In this document: in pieces, positions 30,522 to 39,721 of the stretch | How the letters are laid out: each line of letters begins with the position of its first letter | Position numbering within the stretch: the stretch's first letter is position 1 | Source of the DNA: Pedococcus aerophilus | GTDB lineage: Bacteria > Actinomycetota > Actinomycetes > Actinomycetales > Dermatophilaceae | Assembly: GCF_039532215.1 (NCBI RefSeq) | Contig: NZ_BAAARN010000001.1 | Coordinates: 913,029-977,028 of the forward strand | Length of the DNA: 64,000 nucleotides | Reading direction: 5' to 3' | Notes under the pieces: model-generated | Told to the model about the DNA's origin: nothing | What the model saw: the letters and a program-made list of their open reading frames with translations, nothing else | The model's database searches: none | Position numbers and translations under genes: made by a program

Positions 30522-31550
30522 ATGCCCGAGGAGCCCGCCGTCGCGCTGCCGCGCCCGACCCGGCGCCGCGTGCTCTCGATGGGCCTGCAGCTCGGCGGAG
30601 GCGCTGTCGTCGCGGCCTCCCTGACGGCCTGCGGCATCCGCCTCGAGGACGACGCACCACGCCTTCCGGGCCTGCCCACGCGCCAACCGGTCGCCGGCGA
30701 GGCCTGGCTGCTCACCCTGCGCCAGCACTGCACCGACCTCGCCGGCCAGGCCCGCGCCCTTGGGGGCTCGTCGAGGTCCGTGCCGGCCCGGTTGGCGACG
30801 CTGCACACCCGTCAGGCTGCGGTCCTGGAGACCGAGCTCCTGCGCCTCGGGGTGCCGCGCACCGTGCTCGACGCCCCCGTCGCGACCGCCACCCCCGGCG
30901 CATCGACCAGCGCGACCACCACGACGGCCCCCACCGCACCGTCCACCGGGCCGTCCTCCGCGTCGGGAGCGGCCGGTCTTGCGGCCCTCGCCGCCGCCGA
31001 GGCCACCGACCTCGGCCCGGCGGCGATCACTGCCCTCGGCACCGTGGTCCCAGAGACGATGCCGCTGGCGGGCGCGGTGCTCGCGCAGCGGGCGGCCGCC
31101 GCGACGCTGCTGGGCGAGGCTGCGACCTGGCCCGAGCCGACGTGGTCCGAGCCGTCCCTCGCGGCGTCCTACCTGGAGAGCACCCGCGCGGCGACGTACG
31201 CCTTCGAGGTCGTCGCGGCCCAGTCGCCCAAGGGCGCCCAGCGCACGCTGGCCCTCGCGACCCTCGCCACCCTGAAGGCTCGTGCCGGCCAGCAGGAGGC
31301 GCTCGCCGGTGCGGCGGCCACGCCTCCGGCGCTCGGGTATCCGCTGCCGTTCACCGTCACGACGCCGGCCGCGGCCCGGACTCTTGCGGTCCGGGTGCTC
31401 ACCGACCTGCGGGCCGCCGTCGCCCGGGAGCTGGCCTCGACCGGCGGCGAGGTCGGCCCGCTCGGTGCGGTGGTGCAGTGGCTCGCCGACACCGAGGTGC
31501 TGGCGTCCCGCTGGGGTGTGGCGCTCGAGCCGTTCCCCGGGCTGACGTGA
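30522..31550 (+). CDS. DUF4439 ferritin-like lipoprotein
   Basis: The 342-residue protein has a twin-arginine-like N-terminus (RRRVLSMGLQLGGG, residues 13-26) and a lipobox LTAC with the cysteine at about position 37, so it is probably an exported lipoprotein. An Ala/Thr/Ser-rich linker in the middle separates two helical parts; the C-terminal part (ATDLGPAAITAL onward) resembles DUF4439 ferritin-like four-helix bundles. Metal-binding residues were not identified with certainty. It sits next to rimP, as its homologues do in other actinobacteria, and is followed 13 nt later by the phosphotransferase-like gene. Confidence 0.75.
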   Translation: MPEEPAVALPRPTRRRVLSMGLQLGGGAVVAASLTACGIRLEDDAPRLPGLPTRQPVAGEAWLLTLRQHCTDLAGQARALGGSSRSVPARLATLHTRQAAVLETELLRLGVPRTVLDAPVATATPGASTSATTTTAPTAPSTGPSSASGAAGLAALAAAEATDLGPAAITALGTVVPETMPLAGAVLAQRAAAATLLGEAATWPEPTWSEPSLAASYLESTRAATYAFEVVAAQSPKGAQRTLALATLATLKARAGQQEALAGAAATPPALGYPLPFTVTTPAAARTLAVRVLTDLRAAVARELASTGGEVGPLGAVVQWLADTEVLASRWGVALEPFPGLT

Positions 31551-31563
31551 ACCCCGGGTCCAC

Positions 31564-32523
31564 GTGAGCCCCGGGCACCGGCTCCGGACCGAGGACGCTG
31601 CGGCGCTGGTGCCGACGGCGTTCCGCGACGCGGTCGGTCGGTTCACCGCGGAGGACGGCGGGGTCCACGGACCCTCCGGAGCGGACTGGGCCGACCGGCT
31701 CCCCCGGCTGCTCGCCGAGGTCCTCGACGACTGGCAGCTCGAAGTCGCCGGCGACGCCCGCACGGGCTGGACCGCGCTGGTCGTCCCCGTCCGTCGTGAC
31801 GGGCTACCGCTGGCGCTCAAGCTCGTCTGGCCGCACGTCGAGGCCCGTGACGAACCCCTGGCCCTGCGCCACTGGGACGGCCGCGGCGCGGTGCGCCTCG
31901 TCGCCGCCGACCCCGGCCGCGGGGCCCTCCTGCTCGAGGCCCTCGACGCCTCCCGCGACCTCTCCTCGCAGGACGTCGACAGCGCCTGCGAGGTGGCCGG
32001 GCGCCTGCTGGGCGACCTGCACGTCCCGGCACCGGCCGGGCTGCGGCGGCTGTCGGACTTCGCGCAGGACCAGGTCCGCAAGCTCCAGGACACCGAAGGC
32101 CTGCTCCCCCGCCGGATGGTCGAACGCACGGCCGGACTCGTCCGCGACCTGACCTCCGACCCGGCCTGCGACGCGACCCTCGTGCACACCGACCTGCACT
32201 ACCGGAACGTCCTGCACAGCCTCCCGGGCTCGGACCGACCCTCGTGGTTGGCCATCGACCCGCACCCGATGGCAGGGCACCCGGGCTTCGAGATCCAGCC
32301 GTTGCTGCGCAACCGGGTCGACGAGCTCGGGACCGGGTCGGCCTTCCGCTACCTCGTCCGGCGCCGGCTCGAGGTCACCTGCGAGGCAGCCGGCATCGAC
32401 GAGGACGAGGCCCTCGCCTGGACCTACGTGCACACCGCCATGGAGGCCCGCTGGGCCGCAGGCGGTGACGACACCAGCGGGGTGTCGTTCAACATCGCGT
32501 TGCTCAAGGCCCTCGACGGCTGA
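31564..32523 (+). CDS. Aminoglycoside phosphotransferase (APH) family protein
   Basis: The 319-residue protein is like the aminoglycoside/hydroxyurea kinase group (APH(6)-like). It shows the Brenner-type catalytic motif HTDLHYRNVL (about 203-212) and the metal-binding aspartate in AIDPHP (about 230), with a GRGALLLEALD hinge region. GTG at 31564 follows the DUF4439 stop by 13 nt, so the genes are co-transcribed. Chromosomal members next to rimP in actinobacteria are seldom resistance genes; a small-molecule kinase role is likely but the substrate is unknown. Confidence 0.85.
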   Translation: MSPGHRLRTEDAAALVPTAFRDAVGRFTAEDGGVHGPSGADWADRLPRLLAEVLDDWQLEVAGDARTGWTALVVPVRRDGLPLALKLVWPHVEARDEPLALRHWDGRGAVRLVAADPGRGALLLEALDASRDLSSQDVDSACEVAGRLLGDLHVPAPAGLRRLSDFAQDQVRKLQDTEGLLPRRMVERTAGLVRDLTSDPACDATLVHTDLHYRNVLHSLPGSDRPSWLAIDPHPMAGHPGFEIQPLLRNRVDELGTGSAFRYLVRRRLEVTCEAAGIDEDEALAWTYVHTAMEARWAAGGDDTSGVSFNIALLKALDG

Positions 32524-32611
32524 GCCGCGGATCCGGCCCGGTATGGCGCGGAGCCTCCTGCCCGACGCGGGACCGAGTGCACATCCGGCGGAGAAGTTGC
32601 ACACTGCACCC

Positions 32612-33490
32612 ATGCGCTTCGGATTCCACTTCCTCGACTTCAACCTCCCAGACGGCCCGGCGTCCTACGCCCCGGCCCTGCGCTCGACCGCGGCTGCCGC
32701 CGAGGACGTCGGCGCCTCGTGGTTCACCGTGATGGACCACTACTTCCAGATGGAGTTCTTCCGCACCGCCCACGACCCGATGCTCGAGGCCTACGCCACG
32801 CTCGGCTTCCTCGCCGGAGTCACCGAGAAGGTCAAGCTCGGCACCGTGGTGACGGGCGTGACCTACCGCCACCCCGGCCTGCTCGCCAAGATCGGGACGA
32901 CGCTGGACGTCCTCAGCGGGGGTCGGGCCTTCATGGGGATCGGCGCCGCCTGGTACGAGCGCGAGCACAAGGCCCTGGGCGTGCCGTACCCGCCGCTGGG
33001 CGAGCGCTTCGAGCGCCTCGAGGAGGCGCTGCAGATCATCCTGCAGATGTGGGGCGAGGACGAGGGCGCGTTCGAGGGCAGGCACTACCAGCTCGCCGAG
33101 ACGATCAACGAGCCCGGCAACCTCACCCGTCCGCACCCCCCGATCGTCATCGGCGGCAGCGGCGAGAAGAAGACGCTGCGGCTGGTGGCGCAGTATGCCG
33201 ACGCGACCAACCTCATCGTGTCCGGGACCGAGGAGCTGGCGCACAAGCTCGACGTCCTGCGCAGGCACTGCGACGACCTCGGCCGCGACTACGACACCAT
33301 CGAGAAGACCGTCATGGGTCCGCAGGGGGACCCGCTCGACGACGTCGACGGCTTCCTGCGGCTCGCCCAGGAGTACGCCGACCTCGGGGTCGAGCACATC
33401 CACCTGCGGGCCATGACTCCCGACCCTGCGGCTGCCGTCACCGCGTTCGGCGAGCAGGTCGCGCCGAGGCTCACCGAGATCGGCCGCTGA
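32612..33490 (+). CDS. LLM class F420-dependent oxidoreductase
   Basis: This is a 292-residue luciferase-like TIM-barrel enzyme. Visible marks are SWFTVMDHYFQ, VKLGTVVTGVTYRHPGLLAKIGTTLDVLSGGRAFMGIGAAWYEREH (about 77-122) and PPIVIGGSGEKKTLRLVAQYAD (about 173-194), typical of actinobacterial members that use cofactor F420. The substrate is unknown. It ends 40 nt before the end of the convergent response-regulator gene. Confidence 0.9.
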   Translation: MRFGFHFLDFNLPDGPASYAPALRSTAAAAEDVGASWFTVMDHYFQMEFFRTAHDPMLEAYATLGFLAGVTEKVKLGTVVTGVTYRHPGLLAKIGTTLDVLSGGRAFMGIGAAWYEREHKALGVPYPPLGERFERLEEALQIILQMWGEDEGAFEGRHYQLAETINEPGNLTRPHPPIVIGGSGEKKTLRLVAQYADATNLIVSGTEELAHKLDVLRRHCDDLGRDYDTIEKTVMGPQGDPLDDVDGFLRLAQEYADLGVEHIHLRAMTPDPAAAVTAFGEQVAPRLTEIGR

Positions 33491-33530
33491 GCAACGGGGC
33501 CCCCCGAGGACGCTGCCCGTCGGTGGTGGG

Positions 33531-34226
33531 TCACCCCACCCAGCGGTACTCGACCTCGGGGCGCCCCTGCCCCGCATACCGCGACCGGCGTGCGACCGTT
33601 CTTGTCTCGCAGAGGAACTCGGCGTAGCGGCGAGCAGTGACGCGGCTGACGCCGACCTCCTCGGCGAGCTCGCTGGCCGACATCCCCGCGGTCGCACCAC
33701 GACCACGCAGCGTCCGGGTCACCTGGGCGAGCAGGTCCTCGCTCATCCCCTTCGGCAGCGAGGTCCGCGTGGCCGGCCGCACCCCGGCGAGCAGGTCGTC
33801 GACCTCCGCCTGGCTGTCGACGTGCTCCGCCGACGGCAGCTGGCGGCGGTAGGCGGCATACGCCTCGAGCCGGTCGCGCAGGGTGGCGAAGACGAACGGC
33901 TTGAGCAGGTACTGCACCACCCCGAGCGACACCGCTCCCCGGACGACGTCGAGGTCGCGGGCCGAGGTGACGGCGATGACGTCGGCGCGGTGCCCGGCTC
34001 CCCGCATGGCTCGGATGATGTCGAGCCCGTGCCCGTCGGGAAGGTTCATGTCGAGCAGGACCACGTCGACCGAGCGGTCCTGGAGCGCCTGGAGGGCGGC
34101 CTGGGCGGTGCTCGCCGTGGCCACCACGACGAACCCCGCGACCCGGCCGACGTAGGCGGCGTGGGCCTCGAGGGCGACCGGCTCGTCCTCGACGACCAGG
34201 ACGCGCAGGTCGGACGAGTCAGTCAT
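33531..34226 (-). CDS. Response regulator, CitB/DcuR type
   Basis: The 231-residue protein has a receiver domain (residues 5-125) with the acidic pocket VEDE, the phospho-acceptor aspartate in VVLLDMNLPDG (about D58), the switch threonine/serine in AVTSAR and lysine in YLLKPF. Its C-terminal domain ends with a helix-turn-helix, MSASELAEEVGVSRVTARRYAEFL, as in CitB/DctR regulators. It overlaps the kinase gene by 8 nt. With the kinase it probably senses a dicarboxylate and controls the divergent dctA. Confidence 0.93.
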   Translation of the reverse strand: MTDSSDLRVLVVEDEPVALEAHAAYVGRVAGFVVVATASTAQAALQALQDRSVDVVLLDMNLPDGHGLDIIRAMRGAGHRADVIAVTSARDLDVVRGAVSLGVVQYLLKPFVFATLRDRLEAYAAYRRQLPSAEHVDSQAEVDDLLAGVRPATRTSLPKGMSEDLLAQVTRTLRGRGATAGMSASELAEEVGVSRVTARRYAEFLCETRTVARRSRYAGQGRPEVEYRWVG

Positions 34227-35880
34227 GGCCGCCTCCGGTCAGCGGTAGTCGGACCGTGAAGACGGCCCCGGGGCCGCCGCCGACCGACAGGGAACCGCCG
34301 AGCCGACTCACCACCTGCGCCACGAGCGCCAGGCCGATGCCGCGGCGGCCCTCCCCGCCCTGCTCCTTGGTCGAGACACCCCGCTCGAACGCCCGGGCCA
34401 CCGCGCCCGGCGGCAGGCCTGGACCCGTGTCTGCGACCGTGAGCAGCAGCGCCGCGCCGTGGGATCCTTGCTCGTCGAGCCGGGTGTCCACGCGCACCTG
34501 GCGCTCCCCGGGCTGGCCGGTGACGGCGTCGAAGGCGTTGTCGATGAGGTTGCCGACGATGGTCACGACGTCACGGGCGGGCAGGGCGTCCACCGGCCAC
34601 ACCGCTCCCTCGTCGATGCGCAGGTCGATGCCCCGCTCGCTCGCCTCGGCGGCCTTGCCCAGCAGCAGCGCCGAGAGGGCCGGCTCCTCGATCCCGGCGA
34701 CGACACGGTCGGTGAGCAGCTGGGACAGCTCGAGCTCCTCGGTCGCGAACGCCAGCGCCCGGTCGGGGTGGCCGAGCTCGATGAGGGAGACGATGGTGTG
34801 CAGCCGGTTCGCGGACTCGTGGGCCTGCGAGCGCAGGGCCTCGGTCAGCCCCCGCGCCGAGTCCAGCTCGCCGGTGAGGTGCTCGAGGTCGGTGCGGTCG
34901 CGCAACGTGGCCACTTGGCCCAGCACCTTGCCGTCCCAGCGTGCCGGTGCGGTGTTGAGGACGAGCACGCGGGCTGCGGTGACGTGCAGCTCGTCGCTGC
35001 GTGGGGTGTCGTCGGTGAGGGCCGTGGTCAGCGGCCCCGACAGCGCCAGCTCCTCGACCCGGGTGCCGACCGCCCCCTCGCCGAGCCCGAGCAGCCGCAC
35101 CGCCTCGTCGTTGGCCAGCCGCAGCCGACCCTCGAGGTCGATGAGGAGCAGTCCCTCGGTCACCGCGTGCAGCACCGCGTCGTAGTACTCGACCATCTCG
35201 CGCAGCTGGCGCTCCCCCAGCCCGTGCGTCTGGCGGCGCACCCGTCGGGCGACCAGGGCCGTCGCCAGCCCGGTCAGGACGGCGGCCGCCAGCCCGGCCG
35301 CGAGCAGGGCGACCAGCTGCCCCTCGAGCCGCTGGCTCACCACCGCGTTGCGGATGCCGACGGCGACCAGGCCGACGACGGGTGCGTCGGCGCTGTCGCC
35401 CGCCCGCACCGGCACGACGGCACGCCGGGACGGGCCCAGCGAACCGGTGTAGTCCTCCACGACCGTGCCCCCGGCCCGGGCGTCCTCGATGTGACCGATG
35501 AACTGCTTGCCGATCAGCGAGGTGTCGGGGTGGGAGTAACGGATCCCGCTGGGGCTCATGACGACGACGAAGTCGGTCTCGGTCCTCCGCCGGACCTCTT
35601 CCGCGAAGGGCTGCAGGGCGGCATCCCTGTCGCCGTCCTGGACGGCGGCGACGACGTCCGGGCTGCTCGCGACCGTGCGGGCCACGGCCAGGGCCCGTGC
35701 CGTCGCCTCCTGCGTGCCCGCCCGTTGCGCCTGCGCGTAGGCAGCCCCGGTCCCGATCCCGACGACGAGCAGGGCGACGAGCACCTGGAGCGCGAACGTC
35801 TGGCCGGCCACGCTCCAGCGCGCCGGTGAGCTCGCCCACCGCCGGTGGCTCAGCGCCATACGCCGCACCGCGTCGTGCAC
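34219..35880 (-). CDS. Sensor histidine kinase, CitA/DcuS type
   Basis: The 553-residue protein has transmembrane segments at about residues 27-49 and 190-212 around an extracytoplasmic sensor domain (RYSHPDTSLIGKQFIGH is typical of citrate/dicarboxylate sensors), then a PAS domain (about 235-340) and a kinase core. The dimerisation histidine is in SQAHESANRLHTIVSLIELG, the CitA/DcuS-type H box; NLIDNAFDA and DTGPGLPP are the N and G1 boxes. GTG at 35880 and ATG at 35859 are both possible starts, neither with a clear ribosome site. It diverges from dctA. Confidence 0.93.
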   Translation of the reverse strand: MHDAVRRMALSHRRWASSPARWSVAGQTFALQVLVALLVVGIGTGAAYAQAQRAGTQEATARALAVARTVASSPDVVAAVQDGDRDAALQPFAEEVRRRTETDFVVVMSPSGIRYSHPDTSLIGKQFIGHIEDARAGGTVVEDYTGSLGPSRRAVVPVRAGDSADAPVVGLVAVGIRNAVVSQRLEGQLVALLAAGLAAAVLTGLATALVARRVRRQTHGLGERQLREMVEYYDAVLHAVTEGLLLIDLEGRLRLANDEAVRLLGLGEGAVGTRVEELALSGPLTTALTDDTPRSDELHVTAARVLVLNTAPARWDGKVLGQVATLRDRTDLEHLTGELDSARGLTEALRSQAHESANRLHTIVSLIELGHPDRALAFATEELELSQLLTDRVVAGIEEPALSALLLGKAAEASERGIDLRIDEGAVWPVDALPARDVVTIVGNLIDNAFDAVTGQPGERQVRVDTRLDEQGSHGAALLLTVADTGPGLPPGAVARAFERGVSTKEQGGEGRRGIGLALVAQVVSRLGGSLSVGGGPGAVFTVRLPLTGGGHD

Positions 35881-36000
35881 ATCCGGTGACCGGCGCCCGC
35901 GTCGACCACGTGACCGACGCCCGGACGTTCGGCCTGCCCGCCACGGCGGCCGCCGCCCCTGCCTTCCCCGGCGACACGTCGGAACTCAATGAACACAAGG

Positions 36001-36029
36001 GTGACCCTAGTCACTGGGCCGTCCATACT
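36001..36029 (+). promoter_or_regulatory. Candidate dctA promoter overlapping an inverted repeat
   Basis: GTGACC (36001-36006) and CATACT (36024-36029) have a 17-nt spacing and modest likeness to -35 and -10 boxes. The first overlaps GTGAC-CCTA-GTCAC (36001-36014), a perfect 5-bp inverted repeat that could bind the adjacent CitB-type regulator. It lies 70 nt before the dctA start. Both calls are sequence inference. Confidence 0.35.
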
Positions 36030-36098
36030 CGTGCGGAGTTCACCCCACCCCGGGCGCCTCCCGGGAGGGAGCCCCACCACGAGTCCACTGGAGTACAC

Positions 36099-37466
36099 GT
36101 GAGCACCGCAGCCGACAGCGCCGTCGACCGTCCGGCACCACGCCGCGACAGGACGCACTACCTCTACATCGCCGTCATCATCGCCATGGTCCTCGGCATC
36201 GCCGTGGGCTTCCTGTTCCCCGACTTCGGCGTCAGCCTGAAGTGGCTGGGCACGGCCTTCGTCAACCTCATCAAGATGATGATCAGCCCGATCATCTTCT
36301 GCACCATCGTCCTCGGCATCGGCTCGGTCCGCCGCGCGGCGCAGGTCGGCAAGGTCGGTGGCCTCGCCCTCGGCTACTTCATCACGATGTCGACCGCGGC
36401 CCTGGCCATCGGCCTCATCGTCGGCAACATCGTCAAGCCGGGTGCCGGCCTCAACCTCACCGACGAGCTCGCGGCCACCGGCCAGAAGCAGGTCGGCGAG
36501 GCCAGCGAGTCGACGACCGACTTCGTCCTCGGCCTGGTCCCCGACACCCTGGTGTCGGCGCTGACCTCCGGCTCGGTGCTCCAGACGCTGCTCGTCGCCC
36601 TGCTCGTCGGGTTCGCGCTGCAGAAGATGGGCAAGGCCGGTGAGCCGATCCTCGGTGGCATCAAGCACCTCGAGCGACTCGTCTTCCGCCTCATGGCGAT
36701 GATCATGTACGTCGCGCCGATCGGTGCGTTCGGCGCGATGGCGGCCGTCGTCGGTGCCACCGGCATCCAGGCCCTCAAGAGCCTCGGCCTGATCATGGTC
36801 GCGTTCTACATCACCTGCGCGCTGTTCGTGTTCGTCGTCCTCGGTGGCATCCTCAAGATCGTCACCGGCATCAACGTCTTCTCGCTGCTGAAGTACCTTG
36901 CCCGCGAGTTCCTCCTCATCCTCTCGACGTCGTCCTCCGAGTCGGCCCTCCCCCGCCTCATCGCCAAGATGGAGCACCTCGGTGTCAGCCGCCCGGTCGT
37001 CGGCATCACCGTCCCCACGGGCTACTCGTTCAACCTCGACGGCACGGCGATCTACCTGACGATGGCGTCGCTGTTCATCGCCGAGGCCCTGGACAAGCCG
37101 TTCTCCATCGGTCAGCAGATCTCGTTGCTGGTGTTCATGATCATCGCCTCCAAGGGTGCTGCCGGTGTCACTGGTGCAGGCCTGGCGACCCTGGCCGGTG
37201 GCCTGCAGTCGCACCGCCCCGACCTGGTCGACGGTGTCGGCTTCATCGTCGGCATCGACCGCCTCATGAGCGAGGCCCGCGCGCTGACCAACTTCGCCGG
37301 CAACTCGATCGCGACGGTGCTCATCGGCCACTGGGTCGGCGAGCTCGACCGGGCCAAGCTCGACAACGTGCTCGCCGGGAACGACCCGTTCGACGAGGCC
37401 ACGATGGTCGACGACCACGAACCGGACCGCGTCGGCGATCCCGACTCGGTGACCGCCGGACACTGA
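36099..37466 (+). CDS. dctA: C4-dicarboxylate/cation symporter (DAACS family)
   Basis: DctA takes up succinate, fumarate and malate with protons or sodium. The 455-residue protein has the glutamate-transporter fold: about eight membrane helices and two hairpins, including the SSSESALPRLIAKME serine-rich loop (about 285-299), the PTGYSFNLDGTAIYLTMA stretch (about 305-322) with the substrate/cation site, and GVTGAGLATLAG. A TGGAG sits 5 nt before the GTG start. It diverges from the two-component genes, which probably regulate it, and is followed by two hairpins. Confidence 0.94.
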   Translation: MSTAADSAVDRPAPRRDRTHYLYIAVIIAMVLGIAVGFLFPDFGVSLKWLGTAFVNLIKMMISPIIFCTIVLGIGSVRRAAQVGKVGGLALGYFITMSTAALAIGLIVGNIVKPGAGLNLTDELAATGQKQVGEASESTTDFVLGLVPDTLVSALTSGSVLQTLLVALLVGFALQKMGKAGEPILGGIKHLERLVFRLMAMIMYVAPIGAFGAMAAVVGATGIQALKSLGLIMVAFYITCALFVFVVLGGILKIVTGINVFSLLKYLAREFLLILSTSSSESALPRLIAKMEHLGVSRPVVGITVPTGYSFNLDGTAIYLTMASLFIAEALDKPFSIGQQISLLVFMIIASKGAAGVTGAGLATLAGGLQSHRPDLVDGVGFIVGIDRLMSEARALTNFAGNSIATVLIGHWVGELDRAKLDNVLAGNDPFDEATMVDDHEPDRVGDPDSVTAGH

Positions 37467-37473
37467 CGCCCGC

Positions 37474-37508
37474 GCCACGAGTTCTGCCCGCACGGCAGGA
37501 CTCGTGGC
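37474..37508. terminator. Hairpin terminator after dctA
   Basis: GCCACGAGTTCTGCC pairs with GGCAGGACTCGTGGC (15 bp with one G-U pair) around a 5-nt loop, 8 nt after the dctA stop. It probably works for dctA and also faces the minus-strand DUF2071 gene. Confidence 0.7.
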
Positions 37509-37520
37509 CGTATGGCGCCC

Positions 37521-37561
37521 CACGCCACCACCTCTGCCCTCGCGGCAGCAGTGGTGGCGTG
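37521..37561. terminator. Second hairpin between dctA and the DUF2071 gene
   Basis: CACGCCACCACCTCTGCC pairs with GGCAGCAGTGGTGGCGTG (18-bp stem, two mismatches) around a 5-nt loop. The word GTATGGCGC at 37510 lies between this and the first hairpin. The two hairpins have a similar design and probably terminate both converging transcripts. Confidence 0.65.
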
Positions 37562-37593
37562 CGTGTCTGCCAGGGGCCTCAGGGCGGCCGGCG

Positions 37594-38418
37594 TCAGAGG
37601 TGTTGGGGGAAGCCGAAGGTGGTGCGGACGCCTTCGGAGAACAGCACGCTCGTCGGCGGTGTGGTCCGCGCGAACGACCCGAGGCCGGCCGCTGCGACGA
37701 GGTCGTCATCGAGCTCGAGCACCTCGGCCCGGCGCAACGGCCACGGCCCGTGGGTGTTCGGCACCCAGAGCGACCGGCCGGCGACCGAGGTGTGCAGCCC
37801 GAACCGCGCGGTGAGGAACAGGTCCAGCGGTTCCGGCTCCGTGACCGGCTCCCCCACCCGGATGCTGATCCGCGAGTGCGGTCGTCCGATGCCGGCAACC
37901 CGGGACCGGGTGGCCCGGCGCGTCGTGTAGGTCAGCACCCGCCCAGGGGCATCAGCGCGGCCGGCGCCGCGGGCGCCGACGTCCTCGGCGGTCCCCGCAC
38001 CGACGGCGTCACGGACCCGCATCGAGGCCCATTGGTAGGGCACGTTGAACCCGAGGCGGGCGCCCAGCACGACGAGCAGCCGCGACGCCTCGAGCGACAG
38101 GAACACGACCCCGTTCCGGCCGCGGTCGTCCACCGAGTAGATCCGGACGTTCGTCTCGGGGAAGGTCCCGAGCCACGGCACCGGACCGCCACGCAGGACG
38201 CCGGCGTCGACCATGCGGAACGGGATCAGCCCGACCCACGCCGAGCCGTCGAACTCGTCGGGCCGCACGCCCCGGGGCATCAGTGGCGCGAGCAGGGCCG
38301 GCTCGACCGGCCAGTGCAGGAAGGCGATGTCGCGCCACCACTGGCTCATGATCTGCGTCGTCGGCAGGGGTGGCCCCTGCGGGTCGAGGACCGGTCCCGA
38401 CCCGGGGTCGGTCCTCAT
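37594..38418 (-). CDS. DUF2071 (YqjF family) protein
   Basis: The 274-residue protein matches DUF2071/YqjF: QWWRDIAFLHWPVEPALLAPLMPRGVRPDEFDGSAWVGLIPFRM near the N-terminus and the ETNVRIYSVDDRGRNGVVFLSLEASR strand pair. Its fold is related to acetoacetate decarboxylase-like proteins; its function is unknown. The ATG start overlaps the stop of the upstream oxidoreductase gene as ATGA, so the two are coupled. Confidence 0.88.
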   Translation of the reverse strand: MRTDPGSGPVLDPQGPPLPTTQIMSQWWRDIAFLHWPVEPALLAPLMPRGVRPDEFDGSAWVGLIPFRMVDAGVLRGGPVPWLGTFPETNVRIYSVDDRGRNGVVFLSLEASRLLVVLGARLGFNVPYQWASMRVRDAVGAGTAEDVGARGAGRADAPGRVLTYTTRRATRSRVAGIGRPHSRISIRVGEPVTEPEPLDLFLTARFGLHTSVAGRSLWVPNTHGPWPLRRAEVLELDDDLVAAAGLGSFARTTPPTSVLFSEGVRTTFGFPQHL

Positions 38419-39653
38419 GAGGGTGCGCCGAGGTGGGCGACGACCGCGCGGGCGGCTCGTCGTCCCGACACCATCGCCCCCTGGATCGAGGAGGTGTCGC
38501 GGTGGTCACCGGCGACGAACCGGCCCTCGCCGAGGGCAACCGTCCGTCGCACCAACAGCGGCGGCGGCACGAAGGGCAGCGCGGCCCGGACATCGTGTCG
38601 TACCAACAGGTCCCACGACCGGGTCGGGGTCGACCAGAGCCGCCCGACCTCGCGGCGAACCAGCGCCTCGTCATCGGGGGCAGTGGCCAGCGTCGTCGCC
38701 TGGACGAGCCTGCGACCGGGTGGGGCGTACGACGGTGCGGCGTCGGAGACGATCGCCGTGTTGACGACCGGACCCCGCGAGCCGTCGACGCGCAGCCACC
38801 GGCTGGTCGGCGCCGGGTCCGTCGTGGAGAACCACCAGGTCCGCAGCCCCCTCGTGGGCGCGGGCGCGATGACGTCGAGGGAGGGGTCGGAGGCCGACGC
38901 GACATCCGTCGCCACGACGACTGCACGCGCGGCCACCTCCCCGGAGCCGGTCCGGACCGTCGTCCCGTCGCCGAGGGTGGCACGCGCACCGAGCTCCACG
39001 GGCCGCCGCAGGCGGGCAGCGAGCTGGGCCGGCAGGGCCCGCATGCCATCGCCGGGCAGGCCCGGCGTGCCGAGCAGGAACGACCTGAGCAGCAGCTTCA
39101 CGAACGCCGCGGAGGTGGCCCCCTCGCCGTCGGCGAGCACCCCGGCCAGGAAGGGCTCGAGCACCTCGGAGCGGAGCGCCCCGTGGACGCCTGCGGCGTC
39201 GAGGGAGGTCGCCAGGGAGGTGTCCGGCCCGTCGAGCAGGCGCCGGACGGGGCCGAGCGACGGCGCCGCCCAGCGCGCCAGGGACGCCAGCTCACCCGGG
39301 GCGAGCATGCCGCTGGCGAGGGTGCGCAGGACGCTCGCCGGCTCGCGGCGCGGGTCGGCCAGCAGCGCGGTGACGGTGCGCCCACTGCCCTGCCGGCGCC
39401 ATACCTCGACCCCCGCGCCGAAGGTCTGCAGGGCGAGGGCGTCGACGTCGACGAGGCGGCGCACGGCCGGGTAGGCGGGGTTGAGCAGCTGGAAGCCCAC
39501 GTCGCACAGGTGGCCGTCGACGACCTCGGTCCGCACGCGGCCGCCGACCTCGTCGGCCGCCTCGAGGACCAGCACGTCGAGCCCGCGTTCCTCGAGCGCC
39601 ACCGCGCACGTGAGCCCGGCCAGCCCTGCCCCCACCACCACGACGTCATGCAT
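38415..39653 (-). CDS. FAD-dependent oxidoreductase (amine oxidase/protoporphyrinogen oxidase-like)
   Basis: The 412-residue protein begins with a dinucleotide-binding fold, VVVVGAGLAGLTCAVALEERGLDVLVLEA (residues 4-32), followed by ADEVGGRVRTE, typical of flavin amine oxidases. A second FAD-contacting stretch (GRFVAGDHRDTSSIQGAMVSGRRAA) lies near the C-terminus. The substrate is unknown. ATG at 39653 is chosen because the glycine-rich motif follows at once. It is translated together with the DUF2071 gene and diverges from the GNAT gene. Confidence 0.88.
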   Translation of the reverse strand: MHDVVVVGAGLAGLTCAVALEERGLDVLVLEAADEVGGRVRTEVVDGHLCDVGFQLLNPAYPAVRRLVDVDALALQTFGAGVEVWRRQGSGRTVTALLADPRREPASVLRTLASGMLAPGELASLARWAAPSLGPVRRLLDGPDTSLATSLDAAGVHGALRSEVLEPFLAGVLADGEGATSAAFVKLLLRSFLLGTPGLPGDGMRALPAQLAARLRRPVELGARATLGDGTTVRTGSGEVAARAVVVATDVASASDPSLDVIAPAPTRGLRTWWFSTTDPAPTSRWLRVDGSRGPVVNTAIVSDAAPSYAPPGRRLVQATTLATAPDDEALVRREVGRLWSTPTRSWDLLVRHDVRAALPFVPPPLLVRRTVALGEGRFVAGDHRDTSSIQGAMVSGRRAARAVVAHLGAPS

Positions 39654-39721
39654 GGACTCACCGTGCCACGGACGGACCACGCCTGCCCGCGGGGGTGACG
39701 CAGGCGTCATACGGTGGGCGC

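Noticed and set aside
31564-32523. Aminoglycoside resistance gene
   Set aside because: The kinase fold is present, but the gene has a conserved chromosomal place beside the rimP block and no mobile context, so resistance is not claimed.
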